The translations under genes were made by a program, and so were the position numbers. A DNA stretch of 64,000 bases from Nocardia blacklockiae. GTDB lineage: Bacteria; Actinomycetota; Actinomycetes; Mycobacteriales; Mycobacteriaceae. This document shows positions 34,492 to 42,608 of this stretch, piece after piece. Within the stretch, counting starts at the first letter, position 1, and the number at the start of each line of letters is the position of its first letter. The notes under the pieces are model-generated. The model worked only from the letters and a program-made list of their open reading frames with translations, did no database searches and was not told the origin of the DNA. The DNA lies in assembly GCF_015477355.1 (NCBI RefSeq), contig NZ_JADLRJ010000006.1, forward strand, positions 248,001-312,000. Reading direction: 5' to 3'.

Positions 34492-35487
34492 CTACCCGGG
34501 GACCTGGGTGATGGCGAGGGACGACTCGACGAGGCTGCCGAGGTAGAGGGTGCCGTCGCGTTCGGCGACGCCGGTGACCAGCGCGTACTCGTCGCCCTCG
34601 CGTTGCAGGTCGTGGACGAGGGTGCCGGTGAAGTCGAAGGCCTGGACCCAGGCGGTGCGGGCGGGTTTCGGCTGGAGGGCCGGGGGAATCGCCCACACCA
34701 GCTTGCGGATTATGCCCGGGAGCGGAAGGAGCTTGTCCAGCAACGGGTTTCGGGGCGACACCAGCGTGACCCAGACCAGGCCGTCGCTGCCCAGGCCCAT
34801 GTTGTCGGGGAAGCCGGGCAGGTTCTGCACCAGGTGGTCGGAGGTGCCCGCCTGCGGGCCGGTCAGCCAGTAGCGGGTCACCCGGTAGGCGGCCGTCTCG
34901 GCGACCAGCACGCACGAGCGGTCGGGGGCGAGCACCACGCCGTTGGCGAATTGCAGTCCGTCCGCGAGGGTTTCGACCACCCCGTCGGGAGTGCGGCGGA
35001 ACAGGCGCCCGGTCCCGGAGTGCTCGAAGAAGTCGCCCATGTAGTTGTCGAGCGAGTAGCGGCGGCTCGAGGCCGAGAAGTAGACGGTGCCGTCGGCGTC
35101 GGCGACCACATTGCTGGCGAAGGTCAGCGGCTGCCCGTCCACCTCGTCGACCAGCACCTCGATCTCCCCGTGCGGCTTGTCCAGCCGCAGCAGCCCGCGC
35201 TCGCAATCGCAGATCAGCAGGCCGCCGCCGGGTTCGGCGTGCAGGCCCAGCGGGCGGCCGCCGGTGCGCGCGATCTCCTCGACGCTGCCGTCGCTCGGCG
35301 CGACGGCGAGAATCGCGCCGCCGTCGACGCCGGTGTACACCCGGCCGTCCGGTCCCACCACGACGTCCTCGGGCGCGGCGCCCGGCAGCGGCACCAGCCG
35401 CAACGCGGGCATCGGTGGGACACTGCGGGATTCGCGGGCGCGCGGCGTCGCCGTCGGCGGCGACCAGCGGTGGGGCTGTAGTGACAT
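34492..35487 (-). CDS. Strictosidine-synthase/SMP-30-like six-bladed propeller protein
   Basis: This 331-residue beta-propeller protein has repeated blade motifs PEDVVVGPDGRVYTGVDGG, RPLGLHAEPGGGLLICD, FASNVVADADGTVYFSASS, FANGVVLAPDRSCVLVAET and PGFPDNMGLGSDGLVWV. These match the Str_synth/gluconolactonase (SMP-30) group, which hydrolyses lactones or phosphotriesters using calcium. No signal peptide is evident. Leaderless start: TACCTT seven bases before the ATG at 35487. It is convergent with efpA. The region 35488-35662 shows no gene. Confidence 0.82.
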   Translation of the reverse strand: MSLQPHRWSPPTATPRARESRSVPPMPALRLVPLPGAAPEDVVVGPDGRVYTGVDGGAILAVAPSDGSVEEIARTGGRPLGLHAEPGGGLLICDCERGLLRLDKPHGEIEVLVDEVDGQPLTFASNVVADADGTVYFSASSRRYSLDNYMGDFFEHSGTGRLFRRTPDGVVETLADGLQFANGVVLAPDRSCVLVAETAAYRVTRYWLTGPQAGTSDHLVQNLPGFPDNMGLGSDGLVWVTLVSPRNPLLDKLLPLPGIIRKLVWAIPPALQPKPARTAWVQAFDFTGTLVHDLQREGDEYALVTGVAERDGTLYLGSLVESSLAITQVPG

Positions 35488-35662
35488 AGCCCAGAAGGTA
35501 CCCGCCTCCCCCGTGCGGTGGGTTCGGCATCGGTGAGGTCGGCACGCTGCCTACCGTTTCCATTGCGGATCCGCCGCCGGCATCGGTCAGGCCGTCGGCT
35601 CCTCGTGCCCGGGTATCGGTGCGCGTGCTTCCGCCGCCGTCGGCGTCCGTGCGGACGACGCA

Positions 35663-37039
35663 TCATGCCCGGCTAGCGAACCGTATGCCGATCCGCCACG
35701 GACAGCGCTTCGTCCAGAATCGCCAGCCCTCCTTCGCCTCCGCCTCGCTGATGGTGCAGGGCGGGACCACGTGCAGGCGGTTGAAGTTCACGAACAGCAG
35801 GAGTCCGGCGGCGCGGCAGGCGGCGACCACCTCGGTCATCGCGGGGCTGCTGCCGCCGTAGGGGGCGAGCGGTTCGCGGGTCGCGCGGTCGCGCACCAGT
35901 TCCAGCGCCCAGAAGACGCCGAGGCCGCGTACCTCGCCGATACTCGGATGCCGCGCGGCGAGGTCCCGCAGACCCGGTCCGAGCACCTGGTCGCCGATGC
36001 GCGCGGCATTGTCGACCACGCCCTCCTCGGCCATCGCCGTGAGGGTCGCGACCGCCGCGGCCGTCGCCAGCGGATGGCCGGAGTAGGTCAGCCCGCCCGG
36101 ATAGGCCCGGTCGTCGAAGGTGGCGGCGAGGCGCGGGCTCAGCGCCACCCCGCCCAGCGGGACGTATCCGGAGTTCACGCCCTTGGCGAAGGTCAGCAGG
36201 TCGGGAACGACGCCGAAATGGTCGAGGGCGAACCAGCGTCCCGTGCGGCCGAACCCGGACATCACCTCGTCGGCGATCAGGACGATCCCGTACCGGTCGC
36301 ACAGCTCCCGTACACCCGCCAGGTAGCCCGGCGGCGGCACCATGATTCCCGCTGTGCCCGGGACGGATTCGAGCACGACGGCCGCGAGGGTGTCCGGCCC
36401 CTCCATGGCGATGGTCTGTTCCAGGTGGGCCAGCGCGCGTTGCGACTCCTCGGCCTCGTCGCGCGCGTAGAACTGCGACCGGTACAGGAACGGGCCGAAG
36501 AAGTGCACCACGCCGCTGGCACCGCGATCGTTGGGCCAGCGCCGCGGATCCCCGGTGAGGTTGACCGCGGTCTCGGTGCCGCCGTGATAGGACCGGTAGC
36601 GGGACAACACCTTCGGGCGACCGGTGTGCAGCCGCGCCATCCGCACGGCGTGCTCGACCGCGTCGGCGCCGCCGTTGGTGAAGAAGACCCGGTCCAGGTC
36701 GCCAGGGGTGCGCTCGGCGATCAGCCGGGCGGCCTCCGAGCGGGCGGCATTGGCGTGGTGCGGCGCCACGGTGCACAGCTTCGCCGCCTGCTCCCGCACG
36801 GCCGCAACGACTTTCGGGTGTTGGTGGCCGATGTTGGTGTTCACCATCTGCGAGGAGAAGTCCAGCAGGCGGCGGCCCTCGCCGTCCCAGACGTAGCTGC
36901 CCTGGGCCGCCGTGATCGTCATCGGCGTCAGCTGCCGCTGCGCCGACCAGGAATGGAATACGTGGCGACGGTCCAGTTCGTAGGCGCGGGCGGCCTCGGC
37001 GCGGGCGTCGTCGCGGCTCAGGCCGTTGGGCAGTGTCAT
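35663..37039 (-). CDS. Class III (omega) aminotransferase with frameshifted C-terminus
   Basis: This is a 458-residue PLP-dependent aminotransferase, fold type I. RVFFTNGGADAVEHAVRMARL, the PLP-binding Asp in VLIADEVMSGFGRTGRWFA, and the Schiff-base lysine in DLLTFAKGVNSGYVPLGG are all present. Beside mmsA, it likely transaminates beta-alanine or another omega-amino acid to a semialdehyde. At about 35726 the sequence reads GAGGGCTGGCG. With one more C it would continue GLAILDEALSVADRHTVR and stop at 35673, a normal ending for this family. As written, the last 20 residues are the unrelated WRFWTKRCPWRIGIRF type. This is a real -1 frameshift or a sequencing error. The ATG has a GGAG site. Confidence 0.85.
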   Translation of the reverse strand: MTLPNGLSRDDARAEAARAYELDRRHVFHSWSAQRQLTPMTITAAQGSYVWDGEGRRLLDFSSQMVNTNIGHQHPKVVAAVREQAAKLCTVAPHHANAARSEAARLIAERTPGDLDRVFFTNGGADAVEHAVRMARLHTGRPKVLSRYRSYHGGTETAVNLTGDPRRWPNDRGASGVVHFFGPFLYRSQFYARDEAEESQRALAHLEQTIAMEGPDTLAAVVLESVPGTAGIMVPPPGYLAGVRELCDRYGIVLIADEVMSGFGRTGRWFALDHFGVVPDLLTFAKGVNSGYVPLGGVALSPRLAATFDDRAYPGGLTYSGHPLATAAAVATLTAMAEEGVVDNAARIGDQVLGPGLRDLAARHPSIGEVRGLGVFWALELVRDRATREPLAPYGGSSPAMTEVVAACRAAGLLLFVNFNRLHVVPPCTISEAEAKEGWRFWTKRCPWRIGIRFASRA

Positions 37040-37050
37040 ACCGTGCTCCG

Positions 37051-38541
37051 TCAATCGTTCTGGGGGAAACCGAGATTCAGGCCGCCGTGGCTGGGATCGA
37101 GCCACCGGGTGGTGACCGCCTTGGTCCGGGTGTAGAAGTGCACGCCGTCCAGGCCGTGCGCGTGCGAGTCGCCGAACAGCGACGACTTCCAGCCGCCGAA
37201 ACTGTAGTACGCCATCGGCACCGGGATCGGCACGTTGATGCCGACCATGCCCACCTCGACCTCGGTCTGGAAGCGCCGGGCCGCGCCGCCGTCGTTGGTG
37301 AAGATGGCCGTGCCGTTGCCGTAGGGGTTGGCGTTGATCAGGGCCAGCGCCTCCTCGTAGGACGCCGCCCGCACCACCGAGAGCACCGGTCCGAAGATCT
37401 CGTCGGTGTACACGCTCATCTCGGGGCGGACATGGTCGAGAATCGTCGGTCCGAGCCAGAACCCGCCGGCCTCGCCGTCGGCCGCCACACCGCGCCCGTC
37501 GAGCACCACGCGCGCGCCCTCGGCCTCGCCTTTCGCCACGTACCCGGCGACGCGGTCGCGGTGCTCCCGCGTCACCAGCGGGCCCATGTCCGTGCCGCGG
37601 GTGCCGTCGCCGGTGCGAATCGTACCGGCGCGCTGGGTGATTCGCGCGACCAGGTCGTCGGCGACGGTGCCCACGGCCACCACCACGCTGATCGCCATGC
37701 AGCGCTCGCCCGCCGAGCCGAACCCGGCGTTGACGGCGGCGTCCGCGGCCAGGTCCAGGTCGGCGTCCGGCAGCACCACCATGTGGTTCTTCGCCCCGCC
37801 CAGGGCCTGGACGCGCTTGCCGGTGGCGGTGCCGCGCTCGTAGACGTACCGCGCGATCGGAGTCGAGCCGACGAACGACACGGCCTTGATACCCGGGTCG
37901 TCCAGCAGCGCGTCGACGGCGGTCTTGGCGCCCTGCACCACGTTGAACACCCCGTCGGGCAGGCCCGCCTCGCTCCACAGCCGCGCCAGCCACAGCGACG
38001 CCGACGGGTCCTTCTCGCTCGGCTTGAGCACCACCGTGTTGCCCGCCGCGATCGCGACCGGGAAGAACCACATCGGCACCATCGCGGGGAAGTTGAAGGG
38101 GGAGATGATCGCCACCGGGCCCAGCGGCTGGCGGATCGAGAAGATGTCCACCTTGGTCGAGGCGTTCTCGGTGAAGCCGCCCTTGAGCAGATGCGGTATG
38201 CCGCAGGCGAATTCGACCACCTCCAGGCCGCGGGTGACCTCGCCGAGCGCGTCGGAGGCGACCTTCCCGTGCTCGGCCGTGATGAGCGCGGCGACCTCCT
38301 CGCGGCGCTCGTTGAGCAACTCGCGGAAGCGGAACAGGATCTGGGTGCGCCGCGTCAGCGAGGTGTCGCGCCAGCCCGGGAACGCCGCGGCCGCCGCCTC
38401 CACCGCGACCCGCACATCGGCGGCGTCGGCCAGGGCGACCTCCCCGGTCACCACGCCGGTGGCGGGGTTGGTCACCGGCGAGGTGGCCACGCTCGTGCCG
38501 TCGAACGGCTTGCCGTCGATCCAGTGGGCGATGGTCCGCAT
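37051..38541 (-). CDS. mmsA: CoA-acylating methylmalonate/malonate-semialdehyde dehydrogenase
   Basis: This 496-residue aldehyde dehydrogenase converts methylmalonate or malonate semialdehyde plus CoA and NAD to propionyl- or acetyl-CoA. It starts MRTIAHWIDGKPFDGTS. VDIFSIRQPLGPVAIISPFNFPAM and NTVVLKPSEKDPSASL bind NAD, and GFGSAGERCMAISV holds the catalytic cysteine (about residue 280), with the MmsA-type context rather than the general ALDH one. The ATG has a GAGGAG site. The aminotransferase starts 11 bases after its stop, so the two form an operon for valine or beta-alanine breakdown, under the divergent PucR-type gene. Confidence 0.93.
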   Translation of the reverse strand: MRTIAHWIDGKPFDGTSVATSPVTNPATGVVTGEVALADAADVRVAVEAAAAAFPGWRDTSLTRRTQILFRFRELLNERREEVAALITAEHGKVASDALGEVTRGLEVVEFACGIPHLLKGGFTENASTKVDIFSIRQPLGPVAIISPFNFPAMVPMWFFPVAIAAGNTVVLKPSEKDPSASLWLARLWSEAGLPDGVFNVVQGAKTAVDALLDDPGIKAVSFVGSTPIARYVYERGTATGKRVQALGGAKNHMVVLPDADLDLAADAAVNAGFGSAGERCMAISVVVAVGTVADDLVARITQRAGTIRTGDGTRGTDMGPLVTREHRDRVAGYVAKGEAEGARVVLDGRGVAADGEAGGFWLGPTILDHVRPEMSVYTDEIFGPVLSVVRAASYEEALALINANPYGNGTAIFTNDGGAARRFQTEVEVGMVGINVPIPVPMAYYSFGGWKSSLFGDSHAHGLDGVHFYTRTKAVTTRWLDPSHGGLNLGFPQND

Positions 38542-38686
38542 GATGCTCCTCGAATCCGTTCCCGGGACGTCGTGTCCGTCGTACTCGCCCGGCGTGGGCA
38601 CGGGACGCCGTTCTCCCTGGACACACTGTGCCCTGTTGGGGCGCGTGTTCGGACCGTCGGAGTGTCGGGTCCCGGCGGCAATATTT

Positions 38687-38692
38687 TACGAT
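38687..38692 (+). promoter_or_regulatory. TACGAT -10 box of the PucR-type regulator
   Basis: TACGAT ends six bases before the GTG at 38699, a leaderless arrangement. The 157-base gap to mmsA (38542-38698) must also carry the mmsA promoter and the regulator's sites, but I see no clear palindrome. Confidence 0.5.
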
Positions 38693-38698
38693 TCGTCG

Positions 38699-40294
38699 GT
38701 GCTTCCGACTGTTGCCGATGTGCTGGCGATGCCCGTGGTGCGGGCCGGGCGGCCCGTGGTGGTGGGCGGGGCCGCCGGGCTGGCACGGCCGGTGCGCTGG
38801 GTGCACGTCAGCGAACTGCCGGATGTCGCGACACTGCTGGCCGGAGGCGAGCTGGTGCTGACGACCGGGCAGCCGCTGGTGCGCGGCGAATCGGAGGTTG
38901 TGCGCTACCTGGAAGCGCTTGCGGGCGTGGGTGTTTCCGGGTTGGTGGTGGAACTGGGCGAGACCGTGGCCGAGGTGGGGCCCGGCGTCGCGGCGGCCGC
39001 GGACCGGCTGGGGCTGCCGGTGGTCGCGCTGCACCGCATCACCCGGTTCGTCGAGGTCACCGAGGCGGTGCACCGGGTGATCGTGGCCGACCGATACGCG
39101 GAACTGGAGTTCGCGCACTCGGTGCACGAGACCTTCACGGCGCTGAGCGTGCGCCGCGCGTCGCTGGCCGAGATCGTCGAGACCGCCGCGGGTCTGCTGG
39201 ACGCCTCGGTGGTGCTCGAGGACCTGGCGCACCGGGTGCTGACCGCGACCGCGCGGCACGGCTCGGCCGCCGCGCTGCTCGACGACTGGGAGACCACCTC
39301 CCGCATGCTGGCCGAGGACGACAGCGTCGTGCCCGTCGGCCCGCACACCCAGCCGTGGGGGCGGCTCATCCTGCGGTCGCCGCATATTCCGACCACCCGC
39401 GCCCGGCTGGTGCTCGAACGTGCCGCGCAGACCCTCACCCTGCACCGGATGATCGAGCGCGACCGCTTCGGCCTGCACCGGCAGGCCCAGACCGGACTGC
39501 TCGCGGACCTGGTCAGCGGTCGGCTGGCCGACGAGCGCGAGGCGGCGGCGCGGGCGGCGGCGCTCGGGCTGGCCCGCCGGGCGCGCTACGTGCCGCTCGC
39601 GATGCACGTTGCGGCGCTTGCCGAATCGGATCCGGTGGGGCGGCAGCGGCGCGCCGCGGCGCTGCTGGACGCGGTCGGGCACGGCCTCGGCCTCACCAAG
39701 GCGACCGCGCTCGCGACCGGGGATCACCAGCAGGTCACCCTGGTGGTGGCGGTCGGCCGCGCGGCCGATCTCGACGACCGCCTCACGAAGATCTGCACCG
39801 CGATCGCCGCCGAGGTCCGCCGCGTCGAGGGTGTGCGGCGGGTCGCCGCGGGCGTCGCCGCCGACTCCGAATCGCTGCTCGACGCCGCGCGCGAACTCGC
39901 CCACGCCGGGCATGTGGCGGAGGTGGCGCTGTCGCTGCGCTCGGCGTCGGCGCGCCCGTTCTACCGCGGCGGCGACGTCCGGCTGCGCGGCCTGCTCTCG
40001 CTGATCCACCGCGACCCCGCCGTCCAGAACTTCGCCGAGACCGAACTCGGGGCCCTGCTCCGCCACGACATCCGCCACCGCGGCGACCTCACCGCCACCC
40101 TGCGCCAATTCCTCGACCTGGCCGGCAACAAAACCGAACTGTCCCGCCGCCTGAACCTCAGCCGCCCCACCCTCTACGACCGCCTGGCCCGCATCGAACG
40201 CATCCTCGGCGTAGACCTCGACGACGGCGAATCCCGCACCTCCCTCCACACCGCCCTACTGATCCGCGACCTCACCCGCCCCGGGGAGCCTTGA
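38699..40294 (+). CDS. PucR-family transcriptional activator
   Basis: This is a 531-residue regulator. The PucR N-terminal domain (about residues 1-125) reads TVADVLAMPVVRAGRPVVVGGAAG ... WVHVSELPDVATLLAGGELVLTTG. A central GGDEF-like, catalytically inactive region spans roughly 280-420. The C-terminal helix-turn-helix is FLDLAGNKTELSRRLNLSRPTLYDRLARIERILG. Such proteins respond to catabolic intermediates of purine, GABA, proline or omega-amino-acid pathways. It is divergent from the mmsA-aminotransferase operon, which it most likely controls. The frame is open far upstream, but the promoter and domain set the start. Confidence 0.88.
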   Translation: MLPTVADVLAMPVVRAGRPVVVGGAAGLARPVRWVHVSELPDVATLLAGGELVLTTGQPLVRGESEVVRYLEALAGVGVSGLVVELGETVAEVGPGVAAAADRLGLPVVALHRITRFVEVTEAVHRVIVADRYAELEFAHSVHETFTALSVRRASLAEIVETAAGLLDASVVLEDLAHRVLTATARHGSAAALLDDWETTSRMLAEDDSVVPVGPHTQPWGRLILRSPHIPTTRARLVLERAAQTLTLHRMIERDRFGLHRQAQTGLLADLVSGRLADEREAAARAAALGLARRARYVPLAMHVAALAESDPVGRQRRAAALLDAVGHGLGLTKATALATGDHQQVTLVVAVGRAADLDDRLTKICTAIAAEVRRVEGVRRVAAGVAADSESLLDAARELAHAGHVAEVALSLRSASARPFYRGGDVRLRGLLSLIHRDPAVQNFAETELGALLRHDIRHRGDLTATLRQFLDLAGNKTELSRRLNLSRPTLYDRLARIERILGVDLDDGESRTSLHTALLIRDLTRPGEP

Positions 40295-40330
40295 CGCTTC
40301 GCTCCTTCTCGGCAAGCTCTGCCATCCCCT

Positions 40331-40403
40331 GTCATCCCGGCATGCTTTCGGCCGGGATCCATTGCGCCGAGGTGGATTCCGGCCAGAAGCATGCCGGAAT
40401 GAC
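40331..40403. repeat. Long imperfect palindromic element with 31-bp arms (REP-like)
   Basis: The left arm 40331-40361 (GTCATCCCGGCATGC...) and right arm 40373-40403 (...GCATGCCGGAATGAC) pair with only a few mismatches around an 11-base loop. Such TCATnCCGGCATGC elements are scattered between genes in several high-GC bacteria. The hairpin lies between the PucR-type gene and the convergent ankyrin gene and could also stop transcription. Confidence 0.8.
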
Positions 40404-40486
40404 GAGGAAGACGGCTGAGCATGCCGGAATGACGAGGAAGACGGCTGAGCATGCCGGAACGACGGGAGTGGCTGAGCATGCCGGGA
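40391..40486. repeat. 30-bp tandem repeat seeded from the palindromic element
   Basis: ATGCCGGAATGACGAGGAAG plus ACGGCTGAGC occurs at 40391-40420 and again exactly at 40421-40450. A third copy follows with small changes and a few bases lost, then a truncated fourth (ATGCCGGGA at about 40478). The first unit begins inside the right arm of the palindrome, so the array grew from it. Confidence 0.82.
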
Positions 40487-40495
40487 GGGGTGGGC

Positions 40496-40870
40496 TCAGT
40501 CGAAGAGGCGCAGTAGGTCCGTCTTGCCGAACATGGTGGCGGATTCGCGGGCGGAGGGGGTGCCCGCGTCGGGGTCGGCGCCGGCGGCGAGGAGGGCCCG
40601 GAGGATGTCGTCCTCGCCCTTGAAAACCGCTCCGGCGGCGGGGGTTTGGCCCTTGTCGTTGGGGCGGTTGGGGTCGGCGCCGTGGTCGAGGAGGGTGGTG
40701 ACCGCGGCGTGGTGGCCGTGGTAGGCGGCGAGCATGAGCAAGGTGTCGCCGCGGTCGTTGGTGAGGTTCGGCGGCACCCCGGCCTCGAGGTAGGCGGTCA
40801 AGGTCGCCGCGTCGCCGGTTCTGGCGAGGTCGAACATCCTGGTCGCCAGCTCGATCAGCTCCGGATCCAT
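40496..40870 (-). CDS. Small ankyrin-repeat protein
   Basis: This 124-residue protein consists of three to four ankyrin repeats: MFDLARTGDAATLTAYLEAGVPPNLTNDRGDTLLMLAAYHGHHAAVTTLLDHG is spread over two of them, then ADPNRPNDKGQTPAAGAVFKGEDDILRALLAAGADPDAG. A final capping helix is FGKTDLLRLFD. Such stand-alone ankyrin proteins mediate protein contacts and have no enzymatic motif, and the partner is unknown. The ATG at 40870 has a GGAG site about eight bases upstream. An ATG at 40885 is the alternative. Its 3' end abuts the 30-bp repeat array. Confidence 0.85.
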   Translation of the reverse strand: MDPELIELATRMFDLARTGDAATLTAYLEAGVPPNLTNDRGDTLLMLAAYHGHHAAVTTLLDHGADPNRPNDKGQTPAAGAVFKGEDDILRALLAAGADPDAGTPSARESATMFGKTDLLRLFD

Positions 40871-41022
40871 GCCTGGGCTCTCCATCAGGCACTTCTACCA
40901 CCGCAACGGGAACGACCGCCGCCGCACGCGCCGACTCGCCGCACGGTTGCCTCGGCGCTCCCGACCCACCTCGGCAAACGGTCGAATCGCCCAAGTTGGG
41001 CACCTGCCGACCAAGCGCTTGC

Positions 41023-41028
41023 TACGCT
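41023..41028 (+). promoter_or_regulatory. TACGCT -10 box of the DapB-like dehydrogenase gene
   Basis: TACGCT ends six bases before the ATG at 41035, which favours that start over the codon at 40996. No -35 with proper spacing is visible. Confidence 0.5.
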
Positions 41029-41034
41029 CGCGCG

Positions 41035-42114
41035 ATGATCCCCACGATCGTCTGGGGCACCGGCAACGTCGGCCGGGCCGCCGTGCGGGCGGTGGCCGCC
41101 CATCCGGCGCTGGAGCTGACGGGTGTGCTCGTGAACAATCCCGACAAGGCCGGGCGCGACGCCGGCGACCTCGCGGGCCTCGACCGCGTCCTGGGCGTCG
41201 CCGCCACCCGCGACATCGAGGCGGTGCTGGCGACCCGCCCGCGCGCGGTGGTCTACGCGGCCTCCGGCGACATCCGCCCCGACGACGCGCTCGCCGACAT
41301 CCTCCGGGCCCTGCACGCGGGCGCCGTGGTGGTGACGCCCGCGCTCTACGCCTTCTACGACCAGCGCGGCGCCCCACCGGAATTGCGCGATCAAGTGCTG
41401 TCCGCGATCGCGGCGGGCGGCGGCTCGCTGTTCGTCTCCGGCGTCGACCCGGGCTGGGGCAACGACGTGCTGCCGCTGCTGGTCGCCGGCCTCGGCACCG
41501 AGGTCGAGACGATCCGCTGCCAGGAGATCTTCGATTACACCACCTACGACCAGCCGGACTCGGTCCGCTACCTGGTCGGCATGGGCCAGCCGATGGACTA
41601 TCAGCCGCCCATGCTGGCTCCCGGCGTGCCGACCATGGTGTGGGGCGGCCAGATCCGCCTGCTCGCCCGCGCCCTGGGCGCCGACCTCGACGAGATCCGC
41701 GAGACCCTGGACCGCCGCGCACTCGACACCACCGTCGTCACCGAGCGGATGGGCGCGTTCGAGGCCGGCACGCAGGGAGCGGTGCGGTTCGAGGTGCAGG
41801 GCCTCGTCGGCGGCGAGCCGCGCCTGGTCATCGAGCACGTCACCCGCATCCACCCGTCCTGCGCGCCGGACTGGCCCACCCCGCCGACCGGCGACGGCGC
41901 CCACCGGGTGATCGTCGAGGGCCGCCCGCGCATCGAGGTGAGCGTCGAGGCGACCGACGAGGACGGCAACCGCTCGGCGGGCGGCAATGCCACCGCGGTC
42001 GGCCGCCTGGTCGGCGCGATCGAGTGGCTGGCCGCCGCCGACCCCGGACTCTACGACGCGCTCGACGTGCCGCTGCGCCCGGCGGCCGGGATCCTCGGAA
42101 GGAGACACCCATGA
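41035..42114 (+). CDS. DapB-like NAD(P)H-dependent dehydrogenase
   Basis: This 359-residue Rossmann protein begins MIPTIVWGTGNVGRAAVRAV and continues VLVNNPDKAGRDAGDLAG and VVYAASGDIRPDD. The C-terminal half includes FVSGVDPGWGNDVLPLLVAG and MVWGGQIRLLARALG. It resembles the dihydrodipicolinate-reductase-like/amine dehydrogenase group (for example 2,4-diaminopentanoate dehydrogenase) but is longer than true DapB. The substrate is unknown. Its stop overlaps the next start (ATGA), so it is translationally coupled to an AhpD-like protein, which may act in the same pathway. Confidence 0.78.
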   Translation: MIPTIVWGTGNVGRAAVRAVAAHPALELTGVLVNNPDKAGRDAGDLAGLDRVLGVAATRDIEAVLATRPRAVVYAASGDIRPDDALADILRALHAGAVVVTPALYAFYDQRGAPPELRDQVLSAIAAGGGSLFVSGVDPGWGNDVLPLLVAGLGTEVETIRCQEIFDYTTYDQPDSVRYLVGMGQPMDYQPPMLAPGVPTMVWGGQIRLLARALGADLDEIRETLDRRALDTTVVTERMGAFEAGTQGAVRFEVQGLVGGEPRLVIEHVTRIHPSCAPDWPTPPTGDGAHRVIVEGRPRIEVSVEATDEDGNRSAGGNATAVGRLVGAIEWLAAADPGLYDALDVPLRPAAGILGRRHP

Positions 42115-42608
42115 TCATCGATGTGCCGGAGGGCCGCGACCCGATCGAATACGTGTGGGGCGAGCTGGTACCCGGAATCGGCCCGGCCGCTTCGCAATTC
42201 GCGCTCGCCGTCTACTCGCACAGCACGCTGGGGCTGCGCGAGTTCGAGGCCGCCCGGCTGCGCGTCGCCCAGCTCAACGGCTGCCTGTTCTGCCAGGACT
42301 GGCGCACCGAGCGCGACGGCGCGAAGGTCGAACCCGAGTTCGCCGACGCCGTCACCGACTGGCGCACCACCGACCGGTTCGACGACCGCACCCGGCTGGC
42401 CGCCGAGTACGCCGAGCGCTACGTCCTCGACCACCACGGCCTCGACGACGAGTTCTGGGCCCGCATGCTCGCCGCGTACACCCAGCGCGAGGTCGTCGAA
42501 CTCACCATGTGCCTGGGGTCGTGGCTCGGCTTCGGCCGCCTCAACCGCGTCTTCGGCCTGGACACGGTCTGCGTGCTGCCCGGTCACCTGAACAGCGGTC
42601 AGTTGTAG
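42111..42608 (+). CDS. Carboxymuconolactone decarboxylase/AhpD-like protein
   Basis: This 165-residue helical protein carries the AhpD-type redox motif NGCLFCQDW (CxxC, about residues 57-60). The helices LAAEYAERYVLDHHG and FWARMLAAYTQREVVELTMCLGSWLGFGRLN follow. The CxxC group usually acts as a thiol peroxidase partner or in peroxide defence. True carboxymuconolactone decarboxylases lack it. A GGAAGGAGA ribosome site precedes the ATG, which overlaps the preceding stop by four bases. The 3' end overlaps the convergent binding-protein gene by ten bases. Confidence 0.85.
   Translation: MIIDVPEGRDPIEYVWGELVPGIGPAASQFALAVYSHSTLGLREFEAARLRVAQLNGCLFCQDWRTERDGAKVEPEFADAVTDWRTTDRFDDRTRLAAEYAERYVLDHHGLDDEFWARMLAAYTQREVVELTMCLGSWLGFGRLNRVFGLDTVCVLPGHLNSGQL

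Noticed and set aside
37040-40249. Apparent N-terminal extension of the aminotransferase to over 1500 residues
   Set aside because: The frame merely stays open through mmsA and the PucR gene in another phase. The aminotransferase begins at 37039 with a good ribosome site.
40331-40486. Possible insertion-sequence ends
   Set aside because: No transposase frame or target duplication lies between the arms, whose loop is only 11 bases.
37033-40623. Open frame of 1196 codons on the plus strand, antisense to mmsA and out of frame with the PucR gene
   Set aside because: The composition is almost only Arg, Gly, Ala and Pro in the second half, and real genes explain the whole stretch.
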